Under the pieces are notes generated by a model that had not been told where the DNA came from, did no database searches, and saw only the letters and a list, made by a program, of their open reading frames with translations. A stretch of DNA of 64,000 bases, taken from the NCBI RefSeq assembly GCF_036511935.1, contig NZ_AP028878.1:4278001-4342000 (forward strand), written 5' to 3'. The stretch is from Marinobacter nanhaiticus D15-8W (GTDB lineage Bacteria; Pseudomonadota; Gammaproteobacteria; Pseudomonadales; Oleiphilaceae). The first letter of the stretch is position 1; each line of letters opens with the position of its first letter. A program made the position numbers and the translations under genes. This document shows positions 61,904 through 64,000 of the stretch, in pieces.

Positions 61904-62671
61904 ATGCTGAGCATCCGTAACCTGCACGCCTCCGTCGAAGGCAAGGAAATCCTCAAGGGGATCGACCTGGAGATCAAGCCCGGCGAAGTTCACGCCATCA
62001 TGGGGCCCAACGGGTCGGGCAAGAGCACCCTGTCTGCCGTACTGGCCGGGAATGAAGCCTTCGAAGTCACCGAAGGCGAAATCCAGCTGGACGGCAAGGA
62101 CCTGCTCGAACTGGAAACCGAGGAGCGGGCCCGCGAAGGCATCTTCCTGGCGTTCCAGTATCCGGTGGAAATTCCGGGTGTCAGCAACCTGCAGTTCCTG
62201 CGTACCGCCGTCAACGCACTGCGCACCCATCGCGGTCAGGACGAACTCAGTGCGGTCGATTTCATGAAGCTGGCCAAGACCACTTCGAAGAAGGTCGACC
62301 TGGACCCCGATTTCCTCAAGCGCGGTGTCAACGAAGGTTTCTCCGGCGGCGAGAAGAAGCGCAACGAGATCCTTCAGGCCTTGCTGCTGGAACCGCGTCT
62401 GGCGATCCTCGACGAGACCGATTCCGGCCTCGATATCGATGCCCTGAAGGTCGTGGCGGACGGTGTTAACGCCCTGCGCTCGCCAGAACGCGCCGTACTG
62501 ATGGTCACCCACTACCAGCGTCTGCTGGACCACATCGTGCCGGATTACGTGCACGTACTGGCTGGCGGCCGCATCGTGAAGTCCGGCGGCCGTGAACTGG
62601 CGCTGGAACTGGAAGCGCATGGCTACGGCTGGCTCGGCATCAAAGACACCGACGAAGCCGAGGCGAGCTAA
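61904..62671 (+). CDS. sufC: Fe-S cluster assembly ATPase SufC
   Basis: A 255-aa cytoplasmic ABC-type ATPase without a membrane domain. Walker A GPNGSGKST, signature 'FSGGEKKRNEI' (the SufC form) and Walker B 'LAILDETDSGLDIDAL' are intact. It binds SufB and SufD and drives the conformational change for cluster assembly. It is 60 nt after sufB and 10 nt before sufD. Confidence 0.96.
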   Translation: MLSIRNLHASVEGKEILKGIDLEIKPGEVHAIMGPNGSGKSTLSAVLAGNEAFEVTEGEIQLDGKDLLELETEERAREGIFLAFQYPVEIPGVSNLQFLRTAVNALRTHRGQDELSAVDFMKLAKTTSKKVDLDPDFLKRGVNEGFSGGEKKRNEILQALLLEPRLAILDETDSGLDIDALKVVADGVNALRSPERAVLMVTHYQRLLDHIVPDYVHVLAGGRIVKSGGRELALELEAHGYGWLGIKDTDEAEAS

Positions 62672-62681
62672 GGGGGTGGTT

Positions 62682-63971
62682 ATGATGAAAGCAGCACCGA
62701 CCCTCTCCGACGCCTTCCTGGAGTCGGCGGGCAGCAAGCTGCCCGAACCGTTACGTACGCTTCGGGCGCAGCGCGGTAGCGCACTGGCGGAGATGCCACT
62801 GCCGACGCGCAAAACCGAAAACTGGAAGTACTCCAGCCGCTACCTGAAGCTGACGGACGAACTGGCGGCATCCCTACCGGCGGGCCGCAAGTCCGGTCCC
62901 GCCCTGGCCGTTGATGGTTACCACGTAGTGCTCAACAACGGCGTCGTCGTACCGGAGGCCAGCGACTTCCCGGCGGTGGATGGCGTCAGCATCACCAGCT
63001 TCGCCGATCTGGATGACACCACAGCGCAGCAACTGGCAGAGCGCCTGGACAATACGCTGGACAATAACGCCGTGCAGATGGCACGCCTGAACACCGCGCG
63101 CTTCGAGGATGGCCTGTACATTCGCCTGGAAAAGAACGCGGTTCTGGATCGGCCACTGTTCGTGATCTGCCAAACCGACGCTGAATCGAGCGGCTCCGTG
63201 TACCCACGTATCTATGTTGATGCGGCCACCAACAGCAAGATGACCCTGGTGGAAGAATATATTTCTACCGGCGAGCAACAGGCCCTGGTGGATGCCGTTA
63301 CCGAATTCAGCCTCGCCGACGGTGCCAACATTACCAGCGTGCGTCTGTCGCTCGAAGGCGAGAACACTTACCACATTGGCGCTACCGGTGCGCGCCTGCT
63401 CGGTAACGCCCGGCTGGACAGCCACTGCGTCGGCTTCGGTGGTCCGTTGCGCCGTCACGATTTGCAGGTGCGCCTGGAGGAATCCGGCGCCAACTGTCGC
63501 CTGAATGGCGTGGTCGTCACCCAGGGCAAGCAGCATTACGACAACCACACCACCATTGAACACGTGGCACCGCACTGCGACAGCGAGGAAACCTATCGCA
63601 ACATCGCCGCCGACGAGTCCCACGCCGTCTTCAATGGCCGCATCCATATCCATAAGGATGCGCAGAAATCGAACGCCAACATGAGCAACAAGAACCTGTT
63701 GCTCTCCACCGGCGCTGAAATCGACACCAAGCCGGAGCTGGAAATCTACGCGGACGACGTCAAGTGTGCCCACGGTGCAACCGTCGGCCAACTGGACGAA
63801 ACCGCCCTGTTCTACCTGGTATCCCGCGGTATCGCCCGGCGCGAGGCCAACACCCTGTTGAGCATGGCCTTTATCAACGAACTGATCGAGCAGATCCCGG
63901 TCGAAGCGGTACGGGAGACCGTTCAGGCACGACTCAACCGGTTTATCGAACAGACGTTCGAAGGAGCCTGA
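62682..63971 (+). CDS. sufD: Fe-S cluster assembly protein SufD
   Basis: A 429-aa partner of SufB in the SufBC2D complex, needed for iron entry. The C-terminal 'LYLVSRGIARREANTLLSMAF'-type region (here 'FYLVSRGIARREANTLL') and 'VKCAHGATVGQLDE' are SufD/SufB family signatures; the conserved His is in the latter. ATG 62682 (or 62685) follows AAGGGGGTGG; the longer frame into sufC is ignored. Its TGA overlaps the next ATG by one base. Confidence 0.95.
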   Translation: MMKAAPTLSDAFLESAGSKLPEPLRTLRAQRGSALAEMPLPTRKTENWKYSSRYLKLTDELAASLPAGRKSGPALAVDGYHVVLNNGVVVPEASDFPAVDGVSITSFADLDDTTAQQLAERLDNTLDNNAVQMARLNTARFEDGLYIRLEKNAVLDRPLFVICQTDAESSGSVYPRIYVDAATNSKMTLVEEYISTGEQQALVDAVTEFSLADGANITSVRLSLEGENTYHIGATGARLLGNARLDSHCVGFGGPLRRHDLQVRLEESGANCRLNGVVVTQGKQHYDNHTTIEHVAPHCDSEETYRNIAADESHAVFNGRIHIHKDAQKSNANMSNKNLLLSTGAEIDTKPELEIYADDVKCAHGATVGQLDETALFYLVSRGIARREANTLLSMAFINELIEQIPVEAVRETVQARLNRFIEQTFEGA

Positions 63972-64000
63972 TGACGATGACGGATCTTGCGGCAGCCAAG
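63971..64000 (+). CDS. sufS: Start of the next suf gene (probably cysteine desulfurase SufS), cut by the window
   Basis: Only the first ten codons are present. ATG 63971 overlaps the sufD stop (TGATG) with AAGGAG upstream; ATG 63977 is a second choice. The name rests only on the usual sufBCDS order. Confidence 0.5.
   Translation, partial: MTMTDLAAAK

Noticed and set aside
1..64000. CRISPR array, integrase, phage or insertion sequence
   Set aside because: No regularly spaced repeats, transposase or integrase-like proteins occur; the only repeats are the REP-like and three-stem palindromes.

Overview
The window comes from a GC-rich, probably marine or halotolerant gammaproteobacterium. Supporting this are a wax-ester synthase/DGAT gene, a DesT/FabR-type regulator divergent from a desaturase-electron-transfer operon as in pseudomonads, a gluconate TRAP system and an IscR-type site before sufBCD. 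A Marinobacter/Halomonas-like relative is plausible, but I cannot fix the genus. No tRNA, rRNA, prophage, insertion sequence or CRISPR array is visible.

Layout. 1-8.2 kb: the end of a beta-hydroxyacid dehydrogenase, an EmrAB-type efflux pair, an ABC exporter, a CDF metal transporter and a DUF2946-PepSY pair. 8.3-13.2 kb: a gluconate module of TRAP transporter, gluconokinase and LacI-type regulator, with a 20-bp perfect operator at its promoter. 13.2-19.6 kb: an FMN glutamate-synthase-like protein, two tandem Cu/Zn superoxide dismutases, an acyl-CoA ligase and a YbiT-type ABC-F protein. 19.9-30.8 kb: a polyol operon with SorC regulator, ABC transporter, HAD phosphatase, P-loop sugar kinase, mannitol dehydrogenase, xylulokinase and transaldolase. 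It should bring mannitol/arabitol/sorbitol into the pentose phosphate pathway, which the gluconate module also feeds.

30.8-37.1 kb (minus strand): a GGDEF response regulator, a large MASE1-CHASE-PAS hybrid histidine kinase cut by an in-frame TGA, and an amino-acid racemase whose start overlaps the kinase stop. 37.2-41.3 kb: a SIMPL protein, an EamA exporter, and a Crp-type regulator divergent from a class II aldolase and a PhnZ/MIOX-like HD protein. 41.3-47.4 kb: a candidate structured small RNA with a strong terminator, the wax-ester synthase, REP-like palindromes, and the DesT/desCB lipid-desaturation locus with two phased operators on its promoter.

47.4-60 kb: oxygen-independent HemN, an iron-sulfur-type photolyase, an orphan ligand-binding protein, a pectinacetylesterase-family esterase, a tandem-HAD protein with unusual DWHxT motifs, and a second photolyase translationally coupled to a DUF2256 zinc-ribbon protein. 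60-64 kb: sufBCD and the first codons of the next suf gene, behind a promoter overlapped by an IscR type 1-like site.

The least explained signals are: two ~108-bp three-stem elements placed just 3' of unrelated genes (gntK and the tandem HAD) with compensatory changes between copies; the GGA-rich structured RNA candidate at 41.5-41.7 kb; and the nonsense-split hybrid kinase coupled to a racemase.
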